Assembly: GCF_030252345.1 (NCBI RefSeq)
Contig: NZ_CP126980.1
Coordinates: forward strand, 8,131,501 to 8,195,500
Length of the DNA: 64,000 nt
DNA from: Actinoplanes oblitus
GTDB lineage: Bacteria; Actinomycetota; Actinomycetes; Mycobacteriales; Micromonosporaceae
Direction of reading: 5' to 3'
Shown: one piece after another, positions 46,342 to 54,049 of the stretch
Layout: every line of letters begins with the position of its first letter
Position numbering within the stretch: the first letter of the stretch is position 1
Notes under the pieces: generated by a model
Told to the model about the DNA's origin: nothing
Databases searched by the model: none
The model's input: only the letters and a program-made list of their open reading frames with translations
Made by a program: the position numbers and the translations under genes

Positions 46342-47025
46342 ATGACCACCACCCGCCACCCGGCCGCCTCCGTCACCTCCCACCCGGCCGCCTCCGTCGC
46401 CTCATACCCGGCCGATCGCGTCGGCGGCACCCGGGCGATGCTCGGCGCGCTCGCGGTCGCCGGACCGCTGTGGGCCGCCGTGTCGTTGACCCAGGCCGCC
46501 ACCCGGGACGGCTTCGACCTGACCCGGCACCCGCTGAGCCTGCTCAGCACCGGCGCGCTCGGCTGGCTGCAGATCACCAACTTCGTCCTGGCCGGAATCC
46601 TCCTGCTGATCGGCGCCACCGGCCTGCGCCGCACGATCACCAGCCGCTGGGCACCGCGGCTGGTCCGGATCAGCGGGGCGGGCATGCTCGCTGCGGGCGT
46701 CCTGGTGATGGATCCGGCCGACGGCTACCCGATCGGCACCCCGGCCGGGATGCCGGCCACCATGAGCTGGCACAGCATCGGCCACATGGCCGCCGGTTCG
46801 GTCACCTTCATCGCCCTGATCGCCGCTTGCTACGTCCTGGCCCGGCACTTCAGGGCAGCCGGCGCGGGCGGCACGGCCGTCGCCGGAGCCATCGCCGGAA
46901 CCGCCCTCCTGGCCGGCGACACCTGGGCCATGACCGGCAGCCCGGCCGGCTCCGCGACCCTGGCCGTCGGCGCCATCACCGCGATGTGCTTCCTCACCGC
47001 CGCCGCCCTGCACACCCGCCGCTGA
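46342..47025 (+). CDS. DUF998-like integral membrane protein
   Basis: The 227-residue protein has about six membrane spans after a 30-residue hydrophilic tail that contains a short repeat (HPAASVTS, HPAASVAS, YPADRVGG). DLTRHPLSLLSTGALGWLQ and MDPADGYPIGTPAG are conserved blocks of this membrane protein family. AAGGAG precedes the ATG. It is divergent from the DGPF/ECF42 operon and shares a symmetrical promoter pair with it, which suggests that the ECF42 factor also drives this gene. The biochemical role is unknown. Confidence 0.85.
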   Translation: MTTTRHPAASVTSHPAASVASYPADRVGGTRAMLGALAVAGPLWAAVSLTQAATRDGFDLTRHPLSLLSTGALGWLQITNFVLAGILLLIGATGLRRTITSRWAPRLVRISGAGMLAAGVLVMDPADGYPIGTPAGMPATMSWHSIGHMAAGSVTFIALIAACYVLARHFRAAGAGGTAVAGAIAGTALLAGDTWAMTGSPAGSATLAVGAITAMCFLTAAALHTRR

Positions 47026-47502
47026 CCACCCTCCCCCAGCTGGTCATGGTGGTGGCCTCCCAACCCACGACACCACCGCCAGCACCAGCCACCAGCTCCC
47101 GGCTGGTCATGGCGGTGGCATCCGGACCGCCGACACCACCGTCAGCACCAGCCACCAGACCCCGGCTGGTCATGGCGGTGGTATCCGGAACCACGAGACC
47201 ACCGTCAGCACCAGCCGGCAGATCACGGCTGGTCAGGGGGGTGGTATCCGGACCCACGAGAGCACCGTGAGCACCAGCTGGCAGATCACGGCTGGTTGTG
47301 GTGGGGGTGTGTGGGGAGCTGACCGCCGCCGGCTCACGGTCCGTCCCGGGTCCGGATCGCCGATTTCCGGTACGGGACTCGCCGGCGTACCGGAAGAGAT
47401 CCTCGAAAATCCTCGGCGGAACGTGTCGGATGGCGGTGCCGGCGTTCGTAGCGGGATTGTGGAGCGGTCGGAGTGACCGCCGGGCGACAGGAGATGATCT
47501 CG
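47026..47502. repeat. 63-bp tandem repeats and second DGPF promoter region
   Basis: Four full copies and part of a fifth of a 63-bp unit start at 47040, 47103, 47166, 47229 and 47292 (ctggtcatggcggtggtatc in the best-kept copies). The period equals 21 codons and leaves open frames on both strands, such as TAMTSRGLVAGADGG on the minus strand, but no start signal. Beyond 47310 two inverted copies of the TTCCGGTACG motif (47367-47394) form a possible hairpin, and the promoter of the DGPF gene at 47503 should follow; TGTCGG at 47425 with CGTTC at 47444 is a weak ECF-like candidate. Confidence 0.8.
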
Positions 47503-47835
47503 ATGGCGCAGTACCTGATCTCGGTGCTTCACGACGCGGCGGAGCTCGCCACCGACGCGGAGATGGCGGCGATCGACGTCTTCAACGAGGGACTGCGGGC
47601 GGACGGGCACTGGGTCTTCGCGGGCGGGCTGGCGTCGCCCGACTCGGCCACCGTCGTCGACGCGCGGGCCGGCGGGCCGATCTACACCGACGGGCCCTAC
47701 CTGGAGTCCAAGGAGTTCGTCATCGGCTTCTGGATCGTCGAGGCACCGCACCTGGACGTGGCGCTGCGGCTCGCCGGGAACGGGTCGAGGGCCTGTAACC
47801 GGCGGGTCGAACTGCGGCCGTTCCTGGACGCGTGA
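47503..47835 (+). CDS. YCII/DGPF-domain protein, partner of second ECF42 sigma factor
   Basis: The 110-residue protein starts MAQYLISVLHDAAEL and carries IYTDGPYLESKEFVIGFWIVE, where DGPY replaces DGPF. The ATG at 47503 lies 9 bp after AGGAG; the ATG at 47494 directly touches that box and is less likely. Its TGA overlaps the GTG of the ECF42 gene, so both proteins are produced together. It is a second, complete DGPF/ECF42 pair less than 2 kb from the first. Confidence 0.9.
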   Translation: MAQYLISVLHDAAELATDAEMAAIDVFNEGLRADGHWVFAGGLASPDSATVVDARAGGPIYTDGPYLESKEFVIGFWIVEAPHLDVALRLAGNGSRACNRRVELRPFLDA

Positions 47836-49052
47836 CCGGCGTCCAGGAGGCGCTCACCCGGGTTCACCGCGAGGAGTGGGCCCGGGTGGTCGCGACGCTG
47901 GCCAGGCGTTACGGCGACCTCGACCTGGCCGAGGAGATGGCCGCCGAGGCGTTCGCGGCAGCCGTCGAGCGCTGGCCCGCCGACGGTGTCCCGCCCGCTC
48001 CGGGCGCCTGGCTGACCACCACCGCCCACCGCAAGGCCATCGACCGGCTCCGGCGCGAGGCCCGGCGCGACGAGAAACACCGGGAGGCGCTGATGCTGTC
48101 CGGCACCCCGGAGCCGCTCGGCGTGATCGACGACGACCGGCTCCGCCTGGTCTTCACCTGCTGCCACCCGGCGCTCGCCATGGAAGCCCGGGTGGGGTTG
48201 ACCCTGCGGATGGTCGGCGGCCTGACCGTGTCCGAGATCGCCCACGCGTTCCTGGTCCAGGAGACCGCCATGGGCCAGCGCATCACCCGCGCCAAGGCGA
48301 AGATCAAGGCAGCCCGGATCCCGTACGGGGTGCCGCTGCGTGACGATCTCCCGGCCCGGGTGACCGGGGTGCTCGCCGTGCTCTACCTGATCTTCAACGA
48401 GGGCTATCTGGCGTCCGGCCCGGGCGCCGGGGCGGTCCGCGCCGACCTGACCGCCGAGGCGATCCGGCTGACCCGGCTGGTGCACGCCCTGCTGCCGGCC
48501 GACGGCGAGGCCACCGGGCTGCTGGCGCTGATGCTGCTGACCGAGGCCCGCCGGCCCGCCCGGGTGTCGGCGAGCGGTGAGCTGGTCACGCTCGCCGAGC
48601 AGGACCGTGGCGCCTGGGACCGGGCGCTGATCGCCGAGGGGCACGCCCTGGTCCGGGCCCGGCTCGCCGCCGGGGAGGCACCGGGTCGCTACCAGATCCT
48701 GGCCGCGATCAACGCGGTGCACACCGACGCCCGGGATGTCCGGGACACCGACTGGTCACAGATCCTCGCCCTGTACGACCAGCTGGTCCGCGTCGATCCG
48801 TCGCCGATCGTGCGGCTCAACCGGGCCATCGCGGTCGCCGAGCTGGACGGGCCGGAGGTCGCGCTGGCGGAGATCGCCGGGCTGCCGCTGGCGGAGTATC
48901 ACGCCTACCACGCGGTCCGCGCCGACCTGCTGCGCCGCACCGGCCGCAGCACGGAGTCGCGGGAGGCGTACGACCGGGCCATCGCGTTGAGCGGCAACAC
49001 GGCCGAGACGGCACACCTCATCCGCCGGCGGGACCAGCTGGGCGCCCCGTGA
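47832..49052 (+). CDS. ECF42-group RNA polymerase sigma factor
   Basis: The 406-residue protein has sigma region 2 (LAEEMAAEAFAAAVERWP, PGAWLTTTAHRKAIDRL), region 4 (LTVSEIAHAFLVQETAMGQR) and the long C-terminal extension of ECF42 factors (LYLIFNEGYLASGPG, GLLALMLLTEARRPAR, VVRLNR-like IVRLNRAIAVAEL, ending SGNTAETAHLIRRRDQL). The extension is needed for activity in characterised members. Start is GTG 47832, overlapping the DGPF stop (GTGA). This is the normal family length and serves as the comparison for the 638-residue fusion protein at 43923. Confidence 0.93.
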   Translation: MTGVQEALTRVHREEWARVVATLARRYGDLDLAEEMAAEAFAAAVERWPADGVPPAPGAWLTTTAHRKAIDRLRREARRDEKHREALMLSGTPEPLGVIDDDRLRLVFTCCHPALAMEARVGLTLRMVGGLTVSEIAHAFLVQETAMGQRITRAKAKIKAARIPYGVPLRDDLPARVTGVLAVLYLIFNEGYLASGPGAGAVRADLTAEAIRLTRLVHALLPADGEATGLLALMLLTEARRPARVSASGELVTLAEQDRGAWDRALIAEGHALVRARLAAGEAPGRYQILAAINAVHTDARDVRDTDWSQILALYDQLVRVDPSPIVRLNRAIAVAELDGPEVALAEIAGLPLAEYHAYHAVRADLLRRTGRSTESREAYDRAIALSGNTAETAHLIRRRDQLGAP

Positions 49053-49342
49053 CGCATGACCGCCGGTCGGCTCGACGATCGACGTCCGCCGGGAGTCCGA
49101 GGCGATCGTCGTGGCGCAGCCGCCCGGCCCCGGACCTGCGCCTGCTCATCGATCGCGAGACGGAGATCCTGCTGCTGATCGCGCGCGGCCTCGCCAACCA
49201 GGAGGTCGTCGACACCCTCGCCATCTCCATCAAGACCGTGCGGACGCACATCGGCAACCTGCTGGCCAAACTGCTCGCCCGGGACCGGGCCCAGCTCGTC
49301 GCCGCCTGCGAGAGCGGCCTCGCCGGCCCACGCCACCGCTGA
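49049..49342 (+). pseudogene. LuxR-type HTH fragment (truncated response regulator)
   Basis: Residues 33-97 match the C-terminal HTH of NarL/LuxR response regulators: DRETEILLLIARGLANQEVV, LAISIKTVRTHIGNLLAKL and RDRAQLVAACESGL. The receiver domain and its Asp are missing; only a 30-residue Arg/Ser-rich lead remains. The GTG at 49049 overlaps the stop of the ECF42 gene, so it may still be translated as a free HTH protein. A decayed remnant is the simplest reading; a functional small DNA-binding protein cannot be excluded. Confidence 0.6.
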
Positions 49343-49435
49343 CCCGAGCGACGGAGAGCCGTTCTCACCGGGGTGTAAAGGTTTCGGCTTGGCCGGACAT
49401 CTGCTGGGTGTAGGCCAACGAGGAAGAGAGACACC

Positions 49436-49861
49436 ATGCGTCCCGAGCAGAACTCATCGCCCCGCTCAGTCACGGTCAAGGGATCACGGACCCGCCGTCG
49501 CGTGTTCGCCGTCGCGGCCGGTTTCGTGTTGGCCGCCGGTGCCGGTGGTGTCGCGGTGGCCAACGGGCTGCCGTTCTCCGACAGCGACCCCAGCGGCGGC
49601 ATGTGCGCGCGCACCCTGTCGGCCGAAGCCGACCTGTCCCAGCCGGTCGGCGAGTTCGACCCCGCCAACCCGGCCAAGGCATGCGCGGACAGCTGGCAGC
49701 AGATGTGGCCCGACACCCCGAAACCGGCCGGCTTCGTCGCCTGCCACCACCCCGGAGCCACCGCCGGCGGCTCGGTGATCTACCCCGCCGCTAAGGACGC
49801 CGACCCCGCCACCGCCTGCGCCTCGATCGGCAGCAAACCGATAACGGGAACAGCGGCGTAA
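49436..49861 (+). CDS. Truncated copy of a sigma-associated membrane protein
   Basis: The 141-residue protein has a membrane span (FAVAAGFVLAAGAGGVAVAN) and an extracellular part nearly identical to the C-terminal 115 residues of the protein at 50535-51035 (one substitution, Glu for Lys, in the shared outer part). Its N-terminal 25 residues (MRPEQNSSPRSVTVKG) are unrelated to the cytoplasmic region of the full-length copy. The shared DNA is a 337-bp direct repeat (49506-49842). A GAGGAAGAGAG box precedes the ATG. It could act as a decoy partner, or be a non-functional duplication product. Confidence 0.75.
   Translation: MRPEQNSSPRSVTVKGSRTRRRVFAVAAGFVLAAGAGGVAVANGLPFSDSDPSGGMCARTLSAEADLSQPVGEFDPANPAKACADSWQQMWPDTPKPAGFVACHHPGATAGGSVIYPAAKDADPATACASIGSKPITGTAA
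49506..49842. repeat. 337-bp direct repeat, copy 1
   Basis: Aligned base by base with 50692-51028 (offset 1186) I find three differences: near 49511, in gcgagttc/gcaagttc, and in cctcgatcgg/cctccatcgg. The ends of similarity are abrupt. The segment between the copies contains the ECF sigma gene and the 5' part of its partner gene. Confidence 0.93.
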
Positions 49862-49876
49862 GGACCTTGCGCGTGC

Positions 49877-49910
49877 GTGTTGCCCGCGGCCTCGGCGCCG
49901 TGGGCAACAC
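49877..49910 (+). terminator. Hairpin between truncated copy and sigma gene
   Basis: GTGTTGCCC (49877-49885) pairs with GGGCAACAC (49902-49910), with further pairing inside. It lies 16 bp after the stop at 49861 and before the sigma gene at 49954, so the two are probably separate units. Confidence 0.65.
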
Positions 49911-49953
49911 ATCAGCTTGCCGAGGGCCGGACCGCGAAAGGGAACACCTACCG

Positions 49954-50538
49954 ATGAAGCAGATGTTCAGGTCCCGGGCGGGACACCACGACAGCGAACC
50001 CACCGGGGAGCAACGGCTCGAGAAGCTGTTCAGAGCCCACGCCGACGCCGTGCTGACCTTTCTCCGGCATCGGACCGACCACGAGACGGCTCAGGACGTG
50101 CTCACCGAGACGTTCCTGATCGCCTGGCGCAAGCTCGATGAGGTTCCGGCAGATCCGCGGGGCTGGCTCTACGGCGTCGCCCGGCGAGTACTGGCCAACC
50201 ACGTACGGTCCCAGGGACGCACAGCGGCGGTCGTCGAGCGGCTGCAGACCGAGACCCGGTTCGCCCCGGACCAGTCCGGGATCGAGGACGCCATCGGCCG
50301 CCATGACGTGCTGGCCGCGCTGGCCGCGCTGCCCGAAGCCGACCGCGAGGTGCTGCTGCTGGCAGGCTGGTACGACCTCACCGGCGCCCAGGCCGCACAA
50401 GCACTCGGCTGCAGCCACGCGGCGTACGCCGTGCGCCTGCACCGCGCACGCCGGCGGCTGCGCGACATCCTCGGCACAGCGACCATCACCCGCGGCAGCT
50501 CCACCGCCACCCGCCCGGCATGGGAGGCCCACTCGTGA
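49954..50538 (+). CDS. ECF RNA polymerase sigma factor
   Basis: The 194-residue protein has region 2 (LEKLFRAHADAVLTFLRHRT, TAQDVLTETFLIAWRKLDEV, DPRGWLYGVARRVLANHVRS) and region 4 (LAALPEADREVLLLAGWYDL, QAAQALGCSHAAYAVRLHRA). AAAGGGA precedes the ATG at 49954. The next gene starts within its stop codon (GTGA) and encodes a one-span membrane protein, a typical arrangement for a sigma factor with its regulator. The sigma gene lies between two 337-bp direct repeats, so homologous recombination could delete it. Confidence 0.92.
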   Translation: MKQMFRSRAGHHDSEPTGEQRLEKLFRAHADAVLTFLRHRTDHETAQDVLTETFLIAWRKLDEVPADPRGWLYGVARRVLANHVRSQGRTAAVVERLQTETRFAPDQSGIEDAIGRHDVLAALAALPEADREVLLLAGWYDLTGAQAAQALGCSHAAYAVRLHRARRRLRDILGTATITRGSSTATRPAWEAHS

Positions 50539-51035
50539 ACGACGACCTGCGATCCGTACGCCAGACCCGGCCCACGCCCATCACCGGATGGGCCGACTCC
50601 GCCGAAGGCCGGGCGGTCCTGGACACCATCCTTGCCCGGACCCGCACCGAGATCTCCGGGCACAAGGCCAAGCCTCGCCACCGCCGGCTCGTCGCCATCG
50701 CGGCCGGTTTCGTGTTGGCCGCCGGTGCCGGTGGTGTCGCGGTGGCCAACGGGCTGCCGTTCTCCGACAGCGACCCCAGCGGCGGCATGTGCGCGCGCAC
50801 CCTGTCGGCCGAAGCCGACCTGTCCCAGCCGGTCGGCAAGTTCGACCCCGCCAACCCGGCCAAGGCATGCGCGGACAGCTGGCAGCAGATGTGGCCCGAC
50901 ACCCCGAAACCGGCCGGCTTCGTCGCCTGCCACCACCCCGGAGCCACCGCCGGCGGCTCGGTGATCTACCCCGCCGCTAAGGACGCCGACCCCGCCACCG
51001 CCTGCGCCTCCATCGGCAGCAAACCGATCACCTAG
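50535..51035 (+). CDS. Sigma-associated one-span membrane protein (possible anti-sigma factor)
   Basis: The 166-residue protein has a cytoplasmic N-terminus (VNDDLRSVRQTRPTPITGWA, about 1-50), one membrane span (IAAGFVLAAGAGGVAVANG) and an extracellular domain with Cys residues at MCARTL, KACADSW, VACHHPG and TACASIG that could form two disulfides. Start is GTG 50535, overlapping the sigma stop. The cytoplasmic segment resembles the N-terminal tail of other sigma-linked membrane proteins in actinomycetes, which would contact the sigma factor; that role is inferred. Its outer domain is duplicated upstream at 49436. Confidence 0.8.
   Translation: MNDDLRSVRQTRPTPITGWADSAEGRAVLDTILARTRTEISGHKAKPRHRRLVAIAAGFVLAAGAGGVAVANGLPFSDSDPSGGMCARTLSAEADLSQPVGKFDPANPAKACADSWQQMWPDTPKPAGFVACHHPGATAGGSVIYPAAKDADPATACASIGSKPIT
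50692..51028. repeat. 337-bp direct repeat, copy 2
   Basis: Second copy of the repeat described at 49506-49842, covering the membrane span and outer domain of the full-length gene. It ends just before the stop codon. Confidence 0.93.
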
Positions 51036-51140
51036 GCGGCTGACCCATCAGGAAGATCCCGGTCCGAGCGGGCCGGAAGCGGGAGAAGCCACGGTACGAC
51101 CGCTGAGCCCACGGATCACCAAGCGAGAAGGAACCCTCTG

Positions 51141-51641
51141 ATGCGCCCGCACACCCAAGTACTCGTCGCCGTGACCGGAGCCACGATGCTGGCCCTGACC
51201 GGTTGCGGCTCGTCAACCGGTTCGACGACCGCGACCGGCCAAGCGCCCGCCGCCGTCACGAGACAGGCCACTTCCACCACCCCGACCAGCGACCCCGGCG
51301 ACGGCAAGCCCGCCGCCACCCCGACCAGCGACCCCGGCGACGGCAAGCCCGCCGCCACCCCGACCAGCGACCCGGGCGACGGTGGTTGCCCGGCTCCGGC
51401 GGCCACTCTCGAAAAGCTGATGAAGCTGGATGCCGGCCACCGGATCGACAAGTCCAGCATCAAGTGTTCCCAGGGCTGGGCCGTCGCCGGCGTCATCACT
51501 GCCGACAAGTCCCAGCAGGGTGACGGGAAGTTCCTGTTCGAGTTCGCCAACTCCACCGGCAGGTGGACGGTCAAGGGCGAGGGCAGTTCGTTCGACTGCG
51601 CCACGCAGGGCATCCCGAGGAGCACCGGCTTCTGCGGCTGA
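51141..51641 (+). CDS. Small secreted lipoprotein with PTSDPGDGKPAAT repeats
   Basis: The 166-residue protein has a lipoprotein signal (LALTGCGSS, Cys at about residue 22), a Ser/Thr-rich linker and two and a half 13-residue repeats PTSDPGDGKPAAT coded by a 39-bp tandem repeat (51281-51378). The C-terminal domain (about 85-166) has C-P-A-P, IKCSQGWAVAGVI, FDCATQG and TGFCG, four Cys probably in two disulfides. The domain resembles small outer-surface lipoproteins found next to sigma/anti-sigma genes, but I cannot name the family. GAAGGA precedes the ATG. It follows the duplicated sigma locus on the same strand. Confidence 0.8.
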   Translation: MRPHTQVLVAVTGATMLALTGCGSSTGSTTATGQAPAAVTRQATSTTPTSDPGDGKPAATPTSDPGDGKPAATPTSDPGDGGCPAPAATLEKLMKLDAGHRIDKSSIKCSQGWAVAGVITADKSQQGDGKFLFEFANSTGRWTVKGEGSSFDCATQGIPRSTGFCG

Positions 51642-51658
51642 GAGGGAAATCGCGGCCG

Positions 51659-51758
51659 GCGAGGCCGCTGGCGGAAGCTGCCAGCGAGGCCGCTGGCGGA
51701 AGCGGCCAGGCCGGCCGCTGGTGGAAGCAGCCAGCGAGGCCGCTGGAAGAAGCGGCCA
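51659..51758. repeat. 25-bp tandem repeat, 4 copies
   Basis: Units gcgaggccgctggcggaagc plus ngcca start at 51659, 51684, 51709 and 51734 with a few changes. Each unit contains self-complementary ggccgct/agcggcc, so the stretch can fold into hairpins. It lies between the convergent ends of the lipoprotein gene and the histidine kinase gene and may act as terminator for both. Confidence 0.85.
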
Positions 51759-51782
51759 GCCCGGGCAGCCCACGGCAGGTGA

Positions 51783-53279
51783 TCAGGCGACGGCGGCCGT
51801 CAGCGTCAGGACGAAGGTCGCTCCCGGAACGGGCCGGTCTGCCACCTCCAGGGTGCCGCCAAGCCGGACGGCCAGTTCGCGGGCGAGCGACAGCCCGAGG
51901 CCCGTCCCGCCCGCGTGGCGGTCCCGTGCGGCGTCCAGCCGGGTGAACCGGTCGAAGATCCGCTCGCGGTCGGCCGGTGGGATGCCCGGCCCGTCGTCAG
52001 CGACCTCGACGCGCAGCCGCACGTGTCCGGGGCCGGCCGGCGAGGCGTCGACACGGATCTCGACGCGTTTCCCGGCGTGGCGGACGGCGTTGTCGAGCAG
52101 GTTGCGCACTATCCGTTCGAACGGCGAACGGGCCAGCCGTACCCGGATCGGGGGGTGCTCCCGGCAGGTCGTGGTGAGGCCGTCACGGGTGAGGGTCTCC
52201 GCGGCCATCCGGGTCAGCACGGCCACGACGTCGACGTCGGTCTCCGGATGCGCGGGTGCCGTGTCCGCGTCCAGGCGCGCCAGCAGCAGCAGGTCGTCGG
52301 CCAGGCCGGTGAGCCGTTGCGCCTGCGCCACCGCGGTCGCCGCGGTCGCCGGCCAGTCGGTGCGGTCCGGGTATGCCTGGGCGACCTCCAGGCCGGCCCG
52401 CAGGATCGCCAGCGGGCTGCGCAGCTCATGGGCGGCGTCGGAGACCATCCGGCGTTGCGCCTCGTCGGCCCGCTGCAGCCGGTCCAGCATGGCGTTGATG
52501 GTGACCGCCAGCGCCGCGATCTCGTCGCCGGTGGGCGGCACCGTGACCCGGTCGGCCAGACTGCTGGCGGTGACCGCCGCGGTGCGGGCCCGGATGGCCT
52601 CGACCGGGCGCAGTGCCCGGCGGGTGGCCAGCCAGGCGTTGAGGGCCACCAACCCCACCGCCGGGGGGATGGCGGCCAGGAGGATCCACTCGACCGTCGC
52701 GGTCGCCCGACCGGCCGCCAGCGGGGTGACGAAGACATAGATGGCGAACGTGGTGCCGGGCGTGCGGCGCAGCTGCTGTTCGTAGTCGCCGAAGTCGACC
52801 GGGTTCACCTGGACCCGGACGCCGGTGACCGGCTCGCCGTCGAGCTCGTGGTCGCCCGCCGGGTTCGCCAGCCGTACCGTGGGGAAGACCTGCGGGACGT
52901 CCATGGTGATATCGATGGGGAGCGGTTCCGCGGCCGGCATGACAGCGCGCCCGCCGGTCTCGTACGGGCCCAGGTCGGGGCTCGCGGTCAGCACCCGTCC
53001 GGCGGTGTCGACCACCTCGAAGGTCACGTCCGGGTAGAAGGCGGGCTGCAGCCCCGTCGCGCCGTCGATGGCCGAGACGGCCAGGCCCATGGCGTTGACC
53101 TGCCGGATGGCACTGTGCCGCCCGGCTTCCCACTGCTGCTGACCGACCAGATGGCGGACCCACCATCCGCCGCTGACCAGTATCACGGCCGCCGCCGCGG
53201 CGGCGGCGAGCGCGGACTGTGCCCGCACCGACCGCAGGCCGCGTACCCACCGGCGTCCGGCCGGCAGCCGGTCGCTCAT
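51783..53279 (-). CDS. Two-component sensor histidine kinase (HAMP, HisKA, HATPase)
   Basis: The 498-residue protein has a first span (about 21-40), an extracellular sensor region, a second span (about 196-217), a HAMP linker (RRALRPVEAIRARTAAV, to about 270), the dimerisation domain with the phosphorylated H284 in SDAAHELRSPLAI, and an ATPase domain with N box NLLDNAVRHAG, G1 DDGPGIPPADRERIF and G2 GGTGLGLSLARELA. It would autophosphorylate and pass phosphate to the response regulator encoded just upstream, whose stop it overlaps (ATGA). The signal is unknown. Confidence 0.94.
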   Translation of the reverse strand: MSDRLPAGRRWVRGLRSVRAQSALAAAAAAAVILVSGGWWVRHLVGQQQWEAGRHSAIRQVNAMGLAVSAIDGATGLQPAFYPDVTFEVVDTAGRVLTASPDLGPYETGGRAVMPAAEPLPIDITMDVPQVFPTVRLANPAGDHELDGEPVTGVRVQVNPVDFGDYEQQLRRTPGTTFAIYVFVTPLAAGRATATVEWILLAAIPPAVGLVALNAWLATRRALRPVEAIRARTAAVTASSLADRVTVPPTGDEIAALAVTINAMLDRLQRADEAQRRMVSDAAHELRSPLAILRAGLEVAQAYPDRTDWPATAATAVAQAQRLTGLADDLLLLARLDADTAPAHPETDVDVVAVLTRMAAETLTRDGLTTTCREHPPIRVRLARSPFERIVRNLLDNAVRHAGKRVEIRVDASPAGPGHVRLRVEVADDGPGIPPADRERIFDRFTRLDAARDRHAGGTGLGLSLARELAVRLGGTLEVADRPVPGATFVLTLTAAVA

Positions 53280-53956
53280 GCCCCGGTCCGGTCGTCGACG
53301 AGCTGGTAGCCGACGCCCCGGACGGTGCGCAGGCTGCTCCGGCCGAACGGCAGATCGACCTTGCGACGGAGCCGGCCGACGCGCACCTCGACCAGGTTGG
53401 GGTCGTCCACGTCGCCGGACCACACCTGGCGCAGCATCTCGGACTTGGTCACCGGCTCGCCCGCACGATGCGCGAGCAGGTCCAGGATCGCGAACTCGCG
53501 CGGCGTCAGGGGGACCGGCACGGTACCGCGATGGCAGCTCCGGGTGGCCCGGTCCAGCACGAGATCGCCGACGGTCAGCAGCACCGGGACGGCGGCCGGG
53601 CCCCGGCGCACCAGTGCCCGCAGCCGGGCGACCAGCACCGGGTAGGAGAAGGGTTTGCTCAGGAAGTCGTCGGCGCCGGTGTCCAGGGCCTCGATCTGGT
53701 CGTAGTCGCCGTCCTTGGCGGTCAGCACGAGGATCGGCGTGCGGATCCCCTCGCGGCGCAGCGTCGCGCACACCCGGTAGCCGTTGAGTCCCGGCAGCAT
53801 CAGGTCGAGCACGATGCCCGCGTAGTCCTCGAAGCGGGCCAGTTCCAGCGCGCTCACCCCGTCGCCGGCGACGTCAACGGCGTACCCCTCAGCGGTCAGC
53901 CCCCGCTGGAGGATGGTCGCCAGTTCGGGTTCGTCCTCGATCACCAACACGCGCAT
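53276..53956 (-). CDS. OmpR/PhoP-type response regulator
   Basis: The 226-residue protein has a receiver domain with E7-D8, phospho-acceptor D51 (IVLDLMLPG) and the conserved Lys in FLSKPFSYP, and a winged-helix DNA-binding domain (LTPREFAILDLLAHRAGEPV, VRVGRLRRKVD, RTVRGVGYQLVD). It pairs with the kinase gene that overlaps its stop. The 93-bp gap to the divergent DUF2079 gene contains GTCAGG direct repeats (54001-54027) that are good candidates for its binding site. Confidence 0.95.
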   Translation of the reverse strand: MRVLVIEDEPELATILQRGLTAEGYAVDVAGDGVSALELARFEDYAGIVLDLMLPGLNGYRVCATLRREGIRTPILVLTAKDGDYDQIEALDTGADDFLSKPFSYPVLVARLRALVRRGPAAVPVLLTVGDLVLDRATRSCHRGTVPVPLTPREFAILDLLAHRAGEPVTKSEMLRQVWSGDVDDPNLVEVRVGRLRRKVDLPFGRSSLRTVRGVGYQLVDDRTGA

Positions 53957-54000
53957 GGGGTGCAGCTTCGCATAGCCCGTGATCGTTTCCTGATCGGTTC

Positions 54001-54027
54001 GTCAGGTCGGGTCAGGTGACGGTCAGC
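54001..54027. promoter_or_regulatory. Direct repeats, candidate response-regulator binding site
   Basis: GTCAGG at 54001, GTCAGG at 54011 and GTCAGC at 54022 repeat with a 10 to 11-bp period, about one helical turn. PhoP/OmpR-type regulators bind such tandem sites as dimers. The site lies between the regulator gene and the divergent membrane-protein gene at 54050. Confidence 0.55.
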
Positions 54028-54049
54028 CGGGCCGGTGCAGGGTCTCGCC

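Noticed and set aside
47425..47448. ECF42-type promoter before the second DGPF gene
   Set aside because: TGTCGG and CGTTC are present but the spacing is two bases longer than in the mirror-image pair at 46219-46305; kept only as a weak candidate.
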